Under the pieces are notes generated by a model. That model saw only the letters and a list, made by a program, of their open reading frames with translations, did no database searches and was not told the origin of the DNA. The position numbers were made by a program, and so were the translations under genes. From positions 1 through 43,430 of the forward strand of contig DATJWY010000148.1 in assembly GCA_035500775.1 (NCBI GenBank): 43,430 nucleotides of DNA, read 5' to 3'. Origin of the DNA: DATJWY01 sp035500775 (lineage in GTDB: Bacteria > Pseudomonadota > Alphaproteobacteria > Acetobacterales > Acetobacteraceae). Positions 35,127 through 42,878 of the stretch are shown piece after piece (the stretch's first letter is position 1; each line of letters begins with the position of its first letter).

Positions 35127-35750
35127 CTACGCCGCGGCGATGGCCGCGTTCATCGCCCGCACGCCGGCGGCGGGCCCCTCCGGATGATCCCAGACGGCGC
35201 TGATCACCGCCAGGAAATTGGCGCCAGCCTGGACCAGCGGGGCGCAATTCCCGGCATTGATGCCGCCGATCGCCACCACCGGCAATTCCATCAGTTCCGA
35301 CCACCATTGCAGCAGGTCGGTGCCGGCCCGCACCTCGGTTTCCTTGGTGGAGGACGGAAAGAACGCGCCGAAAGCGATGTAGTCGGCGCCTTGTTCGCCG
35401 GCCTCCATCGCGAGATCCCGGCTGTCATAGCAGGAGACGCCGAGCTGCAGCCCGCCGAGAATGCGGCGGGCTTCCGCCACCGGCATGTCCTCGGCGCCGA
35501 CATGCGCGCCGTCGCAACCGGTCTGCACGGCGAGGTCCGGCCGGTCATTCAGCAGGAACGCGACATCACGCCCCTGCGTCACCGGACGCAGCACGTCGAT
35601 GGCGCGGCGGATCGTGTCGTCATCCACGTCCTTGAGCCGCAGCTGCACCGCGGCCACGTCGCCCGCATCGAGCGCGGCGGCCAGGGTGTCGCGAAACGCC
35701 AGCGGATCGAGGGATGGCGGGGTGATCAGGTAGAGGCGGCAATCGGACAT
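35127..35750 (-). CDS. thiE: Thiamine phosphate synthase
   Basis: Joins the thiazole and pyrimidine halves of thiamine (HMP-PP plus THZ-P). 207 residues from ATG 35750 (MSDCRLYLITPPSLDP). TIM-barrel signatures: VAAVQLRLKD, FLLNDRPDLA, GAHVGAEDMPV, GVSCYD, the phosphate loop AFGAFFPSSTKE and PVVAIGGI. The SxTK form supports ThiE over the regulator-like TenI. It lies 73 bp downstream of the aldolase gene on the same strand, with a hairpin between. No TPP-riboswitch core is visible in that gap, and no other thiamine genes are in view. Confidence 0.9.
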   Translation of the reverse strand: MSDCRLYLITPPSLDPLAFRDTLAAALDAGDVAAVQLRLKDVDDDTIRRAIDVLRPVTQGRDVAFLLNDRPDLAVQTGCDGAHVGAEDMPVAEARRILGGLQLGVSCYDSRDLAMEAGEQGADYIAFGAFFPSSTKETEVRAGTDLLQWWSELMELPVVAIGGINAGNCAPLVQAGANFLAVISAVWDHPEGPAAGVRAMNAAIAAA

Positions 35751-35786
35751 GAATGGACTCGGTGGGGCTGCGAGGGGGCGGCCCAT

Positions 35787-35815
35787 GGCGCGCCGGCCTG
35801 GAGAGCCGGCGCGCC
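35787..35815 (-). terminator. Hairpin between aldolase and thiE
   Basis: A perfect 11-bp inverted repeat, GGCGCGCCGGC and GCCGGCGCGCC, with a 7-nt loop lies 7 bp after the aldolase stop and 36 bp before the thiE start. No T-run; it may only partly end aldolase transcripts. Confidence 0.45.
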
Positions 35816-35822
35816 CGGGCGG

Positions 35823-36755
35823 TCAGCCCTCTTTGGTGTCACGCTTCTGGAAGATCTCGATGATGCTCGCGAGCAGCGCAAGAGCCTCGGCGCGCGGACG
35901 CTGGAAGGTGTTGCGGCCGATGATGCTGCCGTTCGCACCGCCATCGCGCAGGCCGCGAATGGTCTCCAGCAGGCCTTCGGTGCCGGTCGTCTCGCCGCCC
36001 GAGAACACGACCAGGCGTTTGCCGCCGAAGCAGGACTGGACGACGTGCTCGACGCGCTTGGCCAGGGTCGAGATGTCGATGCCTTCCTTCAGGTACACCT
36101 TCTTCGCCGCTTCCAGGCTCAGATGCTCGGTCGGCGGCTTCACCTTGATGATGTGGGCGCCGAGCAGAGCCGCGATGTGGGCGGCGTAGGCGCAGATATC
36201 AACCGCCGTCTCGCCGGCCTTGTCCAGCAGCGGGCCGCGCGGATAGCTCCACACCACCACGGCGAGGCCGGCGGCCTTCGCCTCCTCGGCCATCTCGCGC
36301 AGTTCCTCCATCTGGGCGAAGGCGTATTCGCTGCCCGGATAGATGGTGAAGCCGATCGCCGAGCAGCCGAGTCGCAGCGCGTCGGACACCGAGGCGGTGA
36401 CCGCCTGGTCCTTCTCGGTCGCCAGGCTGTTGCTGGAATTGACCTTGAGGATGGTCGGGATGGCGCCGGCGAAGGTGGAGGCACCCGCCTCGATCATGCC
36501 GAGCGGCGCGGCATAGGCGCTGAGGCCAGCCTCGATCGCCAGCGAGAAATGGTAGTGCGGGTCGTAAGCCGCCGGGTTCGGGGCGAAGCTGCGCGCCGGG
36601 CCGTGCTCGAAGCCCTGATCGACCGGCAGGATCACCACCTTGCCGGTGCCGCCGAGCTTACCCTCCATGAGAATGCGGGCCAGATTGGCCTTGGTGCCGG
36701 GGTTGTCGCTCTCGTACCAGTCGAGGATCTTCTTGACGCGTTGCGTAATGCGCAT
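35823..36755 (-). CDS. Class I fructose-bisphosphate aldolase (FbaB/DhnA type)
   Basis: Cleaves or forms fructose 1,6-bisphosphate through a lysine Schiff base in glycolysis/gluconeogenesis. 310 residues, TIM barrel of the DhnA/archaeal class I family: VILPVDQGFEHGP, GSEYAFAQMEELREMAEEAK, YPRGPLL, the Schiff-base region HIIKVKPPTEHLS (K204 or K206) and VVFSGGE with IIGRNTFQRP for phosphate binding. It starts at ATG 36755 after GGAAGG; a longer reading to 36887 is not similar to the family. Upstream of thiE on the same strand. Confidence 0.92.
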   Translation of the reverse strand: MRITQRVKKILDWYESDNPGTKANLARILMEGKLGGTGKVVILPVDQGFEHGPARSFAPNPAAYDPHYHFSLAIEAGLSAYAAPLGMIEAGASTFAGAIPTILKVNSSNSLATEKDQAVTASVSDALRLGCSAIGFTIYPGSEYAFAQMEELREMAEEAKAAGLAVVVWSYPRGPLLDKAGETAVDICAYAAHIAALLGAHIIKVKPPTEHLSLEAAKKVYLKEGIDISTLAKRVEHVVQSCFGGKRLVVFSGGETTGTEGLLETIRGLRDGGANGSIIGRNTFQRPRAEALALLASIIEIFQKRDTKEG

Positions 36756-36850
36756 GGTGAAGCCTTCCGTTTGAATGCACCCCGGGTCCGGAGGCGACCC
36801 TGAGAGGCGCACCGCCGGTGGCAGCGGATTAGCCGAAGGATGCGGTCGTG

Positions 36851-37285
36851 TCACGACGCTCCCATGGCGGAAATGAGCCATTTCCACAGGCGTTGGTCAG
36901 CGATTTCCGTTGCCTTTTCGCCGCCGCGCGGCAGAGCCGCGATGTCGAGCGCCGGCGGCGCCGTGCCCAGGACCAGGATGCCCATCCCGCGCGCCCGGTT
37001 CGCGACGCTCGCGAAGGCCGGGCAGGCCTGGTCGAGCACGATGGCGCGCTGTCCGGCGCGCATCGCCTCCAGCGCGCGGCCCGCCGCGTCGGCGCAGTCG
37101 AGCAGGTCCGCGGCCTCGGCGCCGGGGTATTCGGCGCGGGCGGCTTCCATCAGCATGCGCCACCAGAGGCAGCCGGCATTGAGCGCGGCGCCGGGGGCGG
37201 AGAGGAGGGTGACGGGGCGGCCGGCCGCGAGGGCCCGCCGCGCATCCGGCAGGCCATGCACGATGACGGCAGGCGGCAGCTTCAT
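36851..37285 (-). CDS. Hypothetical protein (144 aa)
   Basis: Not recognised. From ATG 37285 (AAGG upstream) the 144-residue product begins MKLPPAVIVHGLPDARRALA and shows an alternating beta-alpha pattern (AVIVHGL, PVTLLSAPGAAL, AIVLDQACPAFASVANRARG, GILVLGTAPPALD) suggestive of a small Rossmann-like fold. No signal peptide or membrane helix. It shares strand with the aldolase gene 96 bp further on and is divergent from the 37365 gene, 79 bp apart. Confidence 0.65.
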   Translation of the reverse strand: MKLPPAVIVHGLPDARRALAAGRPVTLLSAPGAALNAGCLWWRMLMEAARAEYPGAEAADLLDCADAAGRALEAMRAGQRAIVLDQACPAFASVANRARGMGILVLGTAPPALDIAALPRGGEKATEIADQRLWKWLISAMGAS

Positions 37286-37364
37286 GCTTGACCTTGAAGC
37301 CGCTGGGCGCTTTGTGTTCAAGTTAATTGCGAGAATCCCCGGGACCGGGCGCGCGGAGACCAAA

Positions 37365-37583
37365 ATGTCCGAGAACAGGGTTGGGGACGTGGCCGCGCGG
37401 CTGGATGCGGCGCTGGAAAGAATAGCCCGCGCCGCGGCGTTTCAGGCCGAGCGCGCACATGCGTTGGATGCCACGGGCTCCGGGCATCCCGAGGAGGCGA
37501 AGCCTGAGGTCCAGGAGATCGCGGCCCGGCTGGATGCATTGATCGCCGATTTGCGTGAGGTGCTTGGGACCACCGCAGCCTGA
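37365..37583 (+). CDS. Small coiled-coil protein before zapA (DUF4164-like)
   Basis: The 72-residue product begins MSENRVGDVAARLDAALERI and is helical throughout with heptad-like hydrophobic spacing (LDAALERIARAAAFQAERA, EIAARLDALIADLREVL). Small DUF4164-type coiled-coil proteins commonly precede zapA in alphaproteobacteria; I assign it by position and pattern, not by a diagnostic motif. GGAG stands 7 bases before ATG 37365. Ten bp separate its stop from zapA, so they form one operon, and a role alongside ZapA at the division ring is plausible but unproven. Confidence 0.7.
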   Translation: MSENRVGDVAARLDAALERIARAAAFQAERAHALDATGSGHPEEAKPEVQEIAARLDALIADLREVLGTTAA

Positions 37584-37593
37584 AGGAGTATCG

Positions 37594-37956
37594 ATGGCGC
37601 AGGTTACGGTCAGGATCAACGGCTACGCCTACACGGTGGGCTGCGAGGACGGGCAGGAAGCGCATCTGCAGCGCATGTCCGAACAGGTCGAAAGCCGAAT
37701 CAACAGCATCAAGGCCCTGGGTGGTCAGAGCGGCGAGGCGCGGCTGCTGGTCCTGGCCTCATTGCTGATGGCCGACGAGCTGCATGACCTCAACATCGAG
37801 GTCAATCGCCTGCGCGCCGGCATGGGGAGCGCCATGGCGGGAATCGCGCCCGTCATCGCCTCCGGCCCGACTCCGGCGGAGCTGGAAGCGCTGGCCCGGC
37901 TCGAACGGGCCGTGGAGCGGGCCGAGGAGATTGCGGCGAGCCTCGAACAATCCTAG
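37594..37956 (+). CDS. zapA: Cell division protein ZapA
   Basis: FtsZ-associated factor that bundles protofilaments at the division site. 120 residues from ATG 37594, with AAGGAG upstream. The N-terminal globular domain is canonical (VTVRINGYAYTVGCEDGQEA, HLQRMSEQVESRINSI), followed by LLVLASLLMADELHDL and a C-terminal coiled coil (ELEALARLERAVERAEEIAA). In many proteobacteria zapA, the 6S RNA gene and a 5-formyl-THF cyclo-ligase lie in this order; the same order is seen here. Confidence 0.9.
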   Translation: MAQVTVRINGYAYTVGCEDGQEAHLQRMSEQVESRINSIKALGGQSGEARLLVLASLLMADELHDLNIEVNRLRAGMGSAMAGIAPVIASGPTPAELEALARLERAVERAEEIAASLEQS

Positions 37957-37966
37957 ATAGGATGTG

Positions 37967-38098
37967 CGGGGCTGCCCGGTGCGTCAGGCAATTTATCCCC
38001 AGGGCCAGTAAGCACCCTCTCGGGAGCTGGCTCTGCCGTGGCCCTGGCCACGGTATCTGGTGCCCACCTGCACTCGCAGGCTCTGGGAGGATGAGACG
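37967..38098 (+). ncRNA. ssrS: Candidate 6S RNA
   Basis: The gap of about 150 bp between zapA and the 5-formyl-THF cyclo-ligase gene is where 6S RNA (binds the sigma-70 RNA polymerase holoenzyme) is found across proteobacteria. The sequence here is strongly structured: a hairpin CCGTGGC/GCCACGG (38036-38053), flanking AGCACC/GGTGCC, CCAG/CTGG arms around a CTCTCGGGAG segment, and possible terminal pairing TGCG/CGCA and GGTGC/GCACT. Ends are approximate. The call rests mainly on synteny and foldability; no covariance-model search was possible. Confidence 0.55.
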
Positions 38099-38107
38099 CC
38101 AACGGCC

Positions 38108-38731
38108 ATGGCGGCTCCGCACTTTTCGTTCATGACGGATCTCGATCACGCCAAGCGCGTCGCCCGGCGGGCGGCGTTCGTCGCCCGCGAGGGGCTGTCT
38201 CCCTCGCTCGGGGCCGATCTCGCACGGCATGTTCTCGACCATGTGCCGTTGCCGGCCGCTTCGGTGGTCGCCGGGGTCTGGCCGATGCCGGGGGAGATCG
38301 ACCTCCGGCCGCTGATGCGGACGCTGCATGCGCGCGGCCACAGGATCGTGCTGCCGGAGACGCCGCCGCGCGGTCATCCCTTGCTGTTCCGTCTCTGGTT
38401 CCCCGGTGCCGCGATGCAGGCCGGCCGCTTCGGCACCGTGCATCCCACAGGGCCGTTGCTCGCGCCGGATGTCGTGCTCGTGCCGCTCGTCGCCTTCGAC
38501 CGGCAGGGCATGCGCCTCGGCTATGGCGGCGGCTATTACGACAGGACATTGGCGGGGCTTCCCGGCGTGCTCACGGTCGGCTGCGGCTTCGCGGCCCAGG
38601 AGATGCCGGCGGTGCCATGCGGCGCGCATGACAGGAAGCTGGACGTCATCGCGACCGAGCGCGGCGTCATCGACCTGCGCGCCCCGGCTTGCCCCGAAAG
38701 CCCGCGGGCTGACGTGCGGAAGTCTCTGTAA
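38108..38731 (+). CDS. 5-formyltetrahydrofolate cyclo-ligase
   Basis: ATP-dependent conversion of 5-formyl-THF to 5,10-methenyl-THF, recycling the storage folate. 207 residues from ATG 38108; ATG 38132 (MTDLDHAKRVARRAAF) is an alternative. The GYGGGYYDR phosphate/metal loop is at 138-146; PMPGEIDLRPLM, DVVLVPLVAFDRQGMRLG and the C-terminal HDRKLDVIATERGVI are family features. Follows the probable 6S RNA and zapA; may be co-transcribed with them as ygfA is with ssrS in E. coli (inference). Confidence 0.92.
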   Translation: MAAPHFSFMTDLDHAKRVARRAAFVAREGLSPSLGADLARHVLDHVPLPAASVVAGVWPMPGEIDLRPLMRTLHARGHRIVLPETPPRGHPLLFRLWFPGAAMQAGRFGTVHPTGPLLAPDVVLVPLVAFDRQGMRLGYGGGYYDRTLAGLPGVLTVGCGFAAQEMPAVPCGAHDRKLDVIATERGVIDLRAPACPESPRADVRKSL

Positions 38732-38757
38732 CAGTCTGTTTTTGCGGTAAAAATTAA

Positions 38758-38835
38758 GGCACGGATCATCCCTCCGTGCCAGCGGTGATGCCGGGCGCGG
38801 AGCCGGGCGCGGCGACTCCGTTGCGCCCGGCTCCG
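38758..38835. terminator. Two tandem hairpins after the cyclo-ligase gene
   Basis: GGCACGGA/TCCGTGCC with a 7-nt loop (38758-38780), then a perfect 13-bp stem CGGAGCCGGGCGC/GCGCCCGGCTCCG with a 12-nt loop (38798-38835). A third, GGCGGC..CCGGGG/CCCCGG..GCCGCC, is at 38887-38918. None is followed by a T-run. Together they probably separate the zapA/6S unit from the next gene. Confidence 0.5.
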
Positions 38836-38986
38836 TCCGTCTCCGCGCCGGAATTGGCTTTCGCCCTCCGGGCATCTGTGGCTGTTGGCGGCGACCGGGG
38901 ATGATGCCCCGGGCCGCCATTGTCTTATCGTCGTTCCGGCCTGGCCGGGTACCGTGGTCTGTTTTGCCGAAGGAGAAATCCCCCGT

Positions 38987-39802
38987 ATGCGCATCCTGTT
39001 CCTTGGCGATTTAGTGGGCCGGTCCGGCCGCGATGCGGTCGTTGCGGCGCTGCCAGGGCTGCGGACGCGGCTGCGGCTCGATCTCGTCGTGGTCAACGCG
39101 GAGAATGCCAGCCACGGCTTCGGGCTTGGACCCGATATGGCGGACGCGCTGTTCGCGGCCGGGGCGGACGCCATCACCCTCGGAAACCATGCCTGGGACC
39201 GCAAGGAGATCATCCCCTATCTCGCCCAGCATCCACGCCTGATCCGGCCGCTCAATTTCCCGCCTGGCACGCCGGGCGCCGGCTCGGCGCTGGTGGAACT
39301 GGTGGATGGGCGGCGCACCTTGGTGCTCAACGCGATGGGGCGGCTGTACATGGAGACGCTCGACTGCCCGTTCCGCGGCACGGCCGAGTTGTTGTCCCGC
39401 CACCGCCTTGGCGTCACGGTTCAGGCGATCCTGATCGATTTCCACGCCGAGGCGACCAGCGAGAAGATGTCGTTCGGCCATTCCTTCGACGGCAAGGTGT
39501 CGGTGGTGGTGGGCACGCACACCCATTGCCCGACAGCGGATCATCAGATCCTGCCCGGTGGCACGGCCTATCAGAGCGATGCCGGGATGTGCGGCGATTA
39601 CGACAGCGTCATCGGCATGGGGAAGGACGCGGCCGCCCTGCGTTTCTGGCGGAAACTTCCCGGCGAAAGGCTGCAGCCCGCGGAGGGCGAGGCGACTCTG
39701 TGCGGCCTGTTCGTCGAGACCGATGACGCCACGGGACTCGCGCGCCGTGCCGAACCGTTGCGGATGGGCGGGCGGCTTTCGCAGATCTGGCCGGCCGATT
39801 GA
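38987..39802 (+). CDS. YmdB-family metallophosphoesterase (TIGR00282)
   Basis: Calcineurin-like dinuclear-metal phosphoesterase of the YmdB type. Bacillus YmdB hydrolyses 2',3'-cyclic nucleotides; activity here is inferred. 271 residues from ATG 38987 (AAGGAG 11 nt upstream). Metal-binding motifs: FLGDLVGRSGRD (D8), VVNAENASHG, ITLGNHAWDRKEI, IDFHAEATSEK and VVGTHTHCPTADH. In-frame sequence back to 38885 is not conserved. It often accompanies the zapA/5-FCL group in alphaproteobacteria. A long hairpin begins 2 bp after the stop. Confidence 0.92.
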   Translation: MRILFLGDLVGRSGRDAVVAALPGLRTRLRLDLVVVNAENASHGFGLGPDMADALFAAGADAITLGNHAWDRKEIIPYLAQHPRLIRPLNFPPGTPGAGSALVELVDGRRTLVLNAMGRLYMETLDCPFRGTAELLSRHRLGVTVQAILIDFHAEATSEKMSFGHSFDGKVSVVVGTHTHCPTADHQILPGGTAYQSDAGMCGDYDSVIGMGKDAAALRFWRKLPGERLQPAEGEATLCGLFVETDDATGLARRAEPLRMGGRLSQIWPAD

Positions 39803-39803
39803 T

Positions 39804-39845
39804 GCCGGCGGCCGAAGGCGATGGGTCTTGTCGCTTTCGGCCGGC
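39804..39845 (+). terminator. Long hairpin after the YmdB-type gene
   Basis: GCCGGC, GCCGAA and GCGA pair with TCGC, TTCGG and CCGGC around a 7-nt loop, starting 2 bp after the stop. Stable but interrupted by small bulges; no T-run. Confidence 0.5.
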
Positions 39846-39849
39846 GTAG

Positions 39850-39897
39850 AGCGCTCTTCGCTTGAGGCGGGCAGTCGGAAGGCGTGAATCGCGCTCT
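39850..39897 (+). repeat. Dispersed 47-bp repeat, copy 2
   Basis: Reads AGCGCTCTTCGCTTGAGGCG and ends GCGTGAATCGCGCTCT, homologous to the complement of 19111-19157. Ends form an AGCGC/GCGCT-like inverted repeat. Confidence 0.55.
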
Positions 39898-39945
39898 CAA
39901 AACAAGGCGCCAGAGCGTGTTAGCTTTAGGCTGACGCTTGTGAAC

Positions 39946-40117
39946 TTGGGGCTTTGCCCCAAACCCCACTGGGGCCTTGAGGCCCCAGACCCCCCGACAC
40001 TTTTAGTGTTTAGAGCAATATCCGATCACATGGACTTATCTGGTCGGACAAAATTACTCGCCAAATGAAAGTCTTGGAGCGTTTTTCGTGAGTTGAAGTG
40101 AGCGGAAAACTCTCTAA
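39946..40117 (-). repeat. Composite palindromic element, R(-)-E(+) form
   Basis: TTGGGGCTTTGCCCCAA and CTGGGGCCTTGAGGCCCCAG (39946-40009) are the reversed right module. The 108-bp module (40010-40117) follows, starting TTAGAGC and ending in a degenerate TCTCTAA. Read on the complement, the order and orientation equal those of the 29.8-kb copy. The arms carry several mismatches, so this looks like the oldest copy. Confidence 0.7.
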
Positions 40118-40135
40118 GTTGCTGATTCTAAAAAA

Positions 40136-40213
40136 TTCGCCTTTGACGGGGCCAGAGGCGGAGTGGTCCAAGGTTCCATTGGCCGGCACGGCCGACGGAA
40201 TGGCCACGGAGGG
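40136..40213 (+). repeat. Dispersed 78-bp repeat, copy 2
   Basis: Matches the complement of 23415-23493 at both ends: TTCGCCTTTGACGGGG, GGCGGAGTGG, CCAAGGTTCC and GGAATGGCCACGGAGGG. The internal hairpin is GTCGGCC/GGCCGGC-like rather than the GC-rich stem of copy 1. Adjacent to the composite element as in the 23-kb locus. Confidence 0.6.
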
Positions 40214-40506
40214 GGCCTGGTCTTCCCATGGGTCAATCTCAAACTATCACGTGCCGGGCTGGCCCGGGGTGGGGCTGTTGGCATGGGGGGCGGGTATCAG
40301 GTTGATTTCATTACGGATTACTTAATGGTTTTCGGTCGTATCAATCCGATATAAAAACAATCAGGGGTGGCTGCCATCGCGGTCAGCAACCTAAAACCAT
40401 TAATAATTCGTTTCCGGACCAACTTAGGGTTGCATTTTGGTCACACACCATGCGATGCAGCATAGCGGAGGGTGTCGCATAACGCGAACCCGAAGGAGAA
40501 GTGGTC

Positions 40507-41823
40507 ATGGCAAGTGTAACCACTGTCGGGGCGCAAGGCTCAACGATCAAAGTAAACCTGGACTCATCCCAAAATCTTGGACTCGCTCAGACTCTTGCGA
40601 GCACCATTAATGCGGGTGTTGCAAAGGGTGCTATTTTTCAGACCGTCGGCACGGGTGGCTTTGTGCCTCAGATTCCGGCTGTTTTGCCCGGCGGATATAC
40701 ACAGCCGGTTGCTTTGACCGGTGAATACATCCAGCTCGACAACGGGTCGGCCTCGCTCACCTCGGCTTACACGGCGGTCGTCGATACGGCGGCGAATTCG
40801 GTGATCTTCGGCGGTGGCGGCGCCAACGAGACGGTGCTCGCCGGCACCGGCAATCTCACCTATTTCACGAATGGCGGCTCCGGGACCTTCCTGGCTGGCG
40901 GCGGCAACACGCTGTTCGTGACCTCGGCGAACGCCGACACCGCCTGGTCGGTCACGACCGGGAATGGCAATGACACGATCATCGCCGCGTCCGGCAACGA
41001 CACGATCGCCGCCGGGGATGGCCACAACGAGATCCGGCTCGGCTCGGGCAACAATCTGGTGCGCTCGGTCGGCGTGGACAGCATCGCCGCCGGCTCCGGC
41101 AGCGACACGATCGATGTCTCCGGCGCGAATCATGTCCAGGTCGCCGGCGGGGCTGGCGCGCTCACCTTCATCAACGGGTTCGCGAGCAGCACGGTCATCG
41201 GCGGCACGGGCAGCGAGACGATCTTCGGTGGTCCGGGCGGTGGCTATTTCGCCGGCGGCGCGGCCGGCAACAACCTCATCTTCGCCGGCACCGACAAGGC
41301 GACGGTCATCGGCGGCGGCAACGGCGATCAGCTCTTTGCCGAGGGCAGCAAGGCGCAGACCATCATCGCCGGGTCCGGCAATGAGACGCTGGATGGCTCG
41401 CTGAGCAGCGGGAACGACAAGTTCTTCGCCGGGACCGGCAAGGACTCGATCATCGCCGGGGTTGGCAAGGACACGATCGTTGCCGGCAGCGGCCGCGCCA
41501 CGATCGATGCCGGGTCCGGCAAGGACACCTTCCTGTTCATCCATGGTCAGGCGGGCGGCGTGGACGTGATCAAGGACTTCCAGTCCCTGTCCGGCGACAA
41601 GCTGCGGCTGGAGGGCTACGACCGGAACGAGCTGACGAACGCTCTCAACAACAAGACGGTCGCCAACGGCTCGACTACCCTCACGCTCTCCGACAACACG
41701 AAGATCACCTTCGCCGGTGTGACCAATCTGAAGGCGAGCGACTTCTCCACGTCGAGCGACCTCTCCAAGCCGGGCGACGACCACCATCCGGGTGCGTTCC
41801 ACCACCTGGGCGACTTCCGCTGA
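40507..41823 (+). CDS. Glycine-rich RTX-like beta-roll protein, probably secreted
   Basis: 438 residues from ATG 40507, eight bases after AAGGAG; a GTG at 40501 is too close to that site. The N-terminus (ASVTTVGAQGSTIKVNLDSS) has no Sec signal peptide. From about residue 95 to 345 runs a series of Gly/Asn/Asp-rich repeats related to the RTX nonapeptide GGxGxDxhx but degenerate (GNGNDTI, ASGNDTI, GSGSDTI, GTGKDSI, GVGKDTI). The end (GKDTFLF, DVIKDFQSLSGDKLRL, TLTLSDNTKITF) resembles the serralysin C-terminal fold used as a type I secretion signal, followed by an unusual Asp/His-rich tail (KPGDDHHPGAFHHLGDFR). Likely a calcium-binding secreted or surface protein; no ABC exporter genes are nearby. 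Confidence 0.8.
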   Translation: MASVTTVGAQGSTIKVNLDSSQNLGLAQTLASTINAGVAKGAIFQTVGTGGFVPQIPAVLPGGYTQPVALTGEYIQLDNGSASLTSAYTAVVDTAANSVIFGGGGANETVLAGTGNLTYFTNGGSGTFLAGGGNTLFVTSANADTAWSVTTGNGNDTIIAASGNDTIAAGDGHNEIRLGSGNNLVRSVGVDSIAAGSGSDTIDVSGANHVQVAGGAGALTFINGFASSTVIGGTGSETIFGGPGGGYFAGGAAGNNLIFAGTDKATVIGGGNGDQLFAEGSKAQTIIAGSGNETLDGSLSSGNDKFFAGTGKDSIIAGVGKDTIVAGSGRATIDAGSGKDTFLFIHGQAGGVDVIKDFQSLSGDKLRLEGYDRNELTNALNNKTVANGSTTLTLSDNTKITFAGVTNLKASDFSTSSDLSKPGDDHHPGAFHHLGDFR

Positions 41824-41828
41824 TCCAA

Positions 41829-41857
41829 TCCCGGGCGGTCTTTTCGGCCGCCCGGGA
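41829..41857 (+). terminator. Hairpin after the RTX-like gene
   Basis: TCCCGGGCGG and CCGCCCGGGA, a perfect 10-bp stem with a 9-nt loop containing TTTT, starting 5 bp after the stop. No T-run follows. Confidence 0.5.
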
Positions 41858-42100
41858 ACGAGGCTTTGTCAGGGGAGATCGGGGGCTGTCCTACTCGGTT
41901 TCCTCGCGCTGGTCCGTCCCTCGGCATCCAACCGGGCGGGCCAGCGCATGCCGGCCGTCGCGCCGGCGCGACGCCCCGAGGCGGCCGCATCTTACGTTTT
42001 GCCAGCGATTTCATTGGTCTGGCCGGGGTGCGTTTCCCTTGCCGCCGATATTGCTCTACAAACCCGGCTTTCCCTCCACAGACCTGAGAAGACGTGGGCG

Positions 42101-42850
42101 ATGGCCGGCCATTCGCAATTCAAGAACATCATGCACCGCAAGGGCGCGCAGGATGCGCGCCGCGCTCGGCAATTCGCCAAGCTGATCCGGGAGATCACCG
42201 TCTCCGCCCGTTCCGGCCTGCCTGACCCGGCGTCGAATCCGCGCCTGCGCGCGGCGGTCGCGGCGGCGCGCGAGGCGAACATGCCGAAGGACACGGTGGA
42301 TCGCGCGATCAAGAAGGCGAGTGGCACGGCGGGCGGCGAGGATTATGTCGAGGTGCGCTACGAGGGCTACGGCCCGGCCGGCGTCGCCGTCATCGTCGAG
42401 GCGCTGACCGATAACCGCAACCGCACCGCCTCGGACGTTCGGGCGGCCTTCTCCAAGCATGGCGGTGCCCTCGGCGAGACGAATTCGGTGAGCTTCATGT
42501 TCAACCGGCTCGGCGTGATCCGCTACCAGGCCCAGGCCGCCTCGGCCGACGATATGCTGGAAGCGGCGATCGAGGCCGGCGCCGATAATGCGGAGAGCGA
42601 CGCGCAGGGGCATGAGGTGACCTGCACCGTCGAGAGCTTCTTCCAGGTCCGCGACGCCCTCGAAACCCGGTTCGGTGTGCCGGAGGAGGCCAAGCTCGAC
42701 TGGCGCCCGACCACCACGGTGACGCTCGACGAGGAGACGGCCGCCGGGGTGCTGAAGCTGATCGAGGCGCTGGACGACAATGACGACGTCCAGAACGTCT
42801 ACGCCAATTTCGACATCCCTGACGCCGTCATGCAGCGCCTCTCGGCGTGA
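42101..42850 (+). CDS. yebC: YebC/PmpR-family protein (TACO1-like)
   Basis: Cytoplasmic protein of the YebC/TACO1 family, described variously as a DNA-binding regulator and as a factor relieving ribosome stalling at proline stretches. 249 residues, full family length. MAGHSQFKNIMHRKGAQDARR is close to the canonical opening (usually SKWANI), followed by LIREITVSAR, NPRLRAAVAAAREANMPKDT and the C-terminal ALDDNDDVQNVYANF. ATG 42101 is the natural start; the frame is open upstream to 41792 without similarity. It lies 28 bp before ruvC, the widespread yebC-ruvC arrangement. Confidence 0.95.
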   Translation: MAGHSQFKNIMHRKGAQDARRARQFAKLIREITVSARSGLPDPASNPRLRAAVAAAREANMPKDTVDRAIKKASGTAGGEDYVEVRYEGYGPAGVAVIVEALTDNRNRTASDVRAAFSKHGGALGETNSVSFMFNRLGVIRYQAQAASADDMLEAAIEAGADNAESDAQGHEVTCTVESFFQVRDALETRFGVPEEAKLDWRPTTTVTLDEETAAGVLKLIEALDDNDDVQNVYANFDIPDAVMQRLSA

Positions 42851-42878
42851 TCGCGACGAACAGGCTGGCGGCGGCGTG

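Larger units (their letters stand above)
39803..40506. other. 700-bp non-coding region, repeats then AT-rich leader
   Basis: No gene supported. Order: a terminator hairpin (39804-39845), the dispersed 47-bp repeat copy 2 (39850-39897), a reversed right module (39946-40009), the 108-bp module copy 3 (40010-40117), the dispersed 78-bp repeat copy 2 (40136-40213), then about 290 bp that turn AT-rich (40300-40500) ahead of the RTX-like gene. That last part should hold its promoter (GATATAAAAA near 40350 is suggestive), but no convincing hexamer pair was found. Confidence 0.65.

Noticed and set aside
35751..35822. TPP riboswitch ahead of thiE
   Set aside because: Only 72 bp separate thiE from the aldolase gene, occupied by one GC hairpin; the THI-box core CTGAGA is absent.
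34896..36803. Plus-strand open frame of 635 codons
   Set aside because: Antisense to thiE and aldolase, and runs through the rpsD promoter region and an intergenic hairpin; no domain-like pattern.
40098..40325. Short + strand frame (75 codons) before the RTX-like gene
   Set aside because: Lies almost entirely in the 78-bp dispersed repeat and has no ribosome site.
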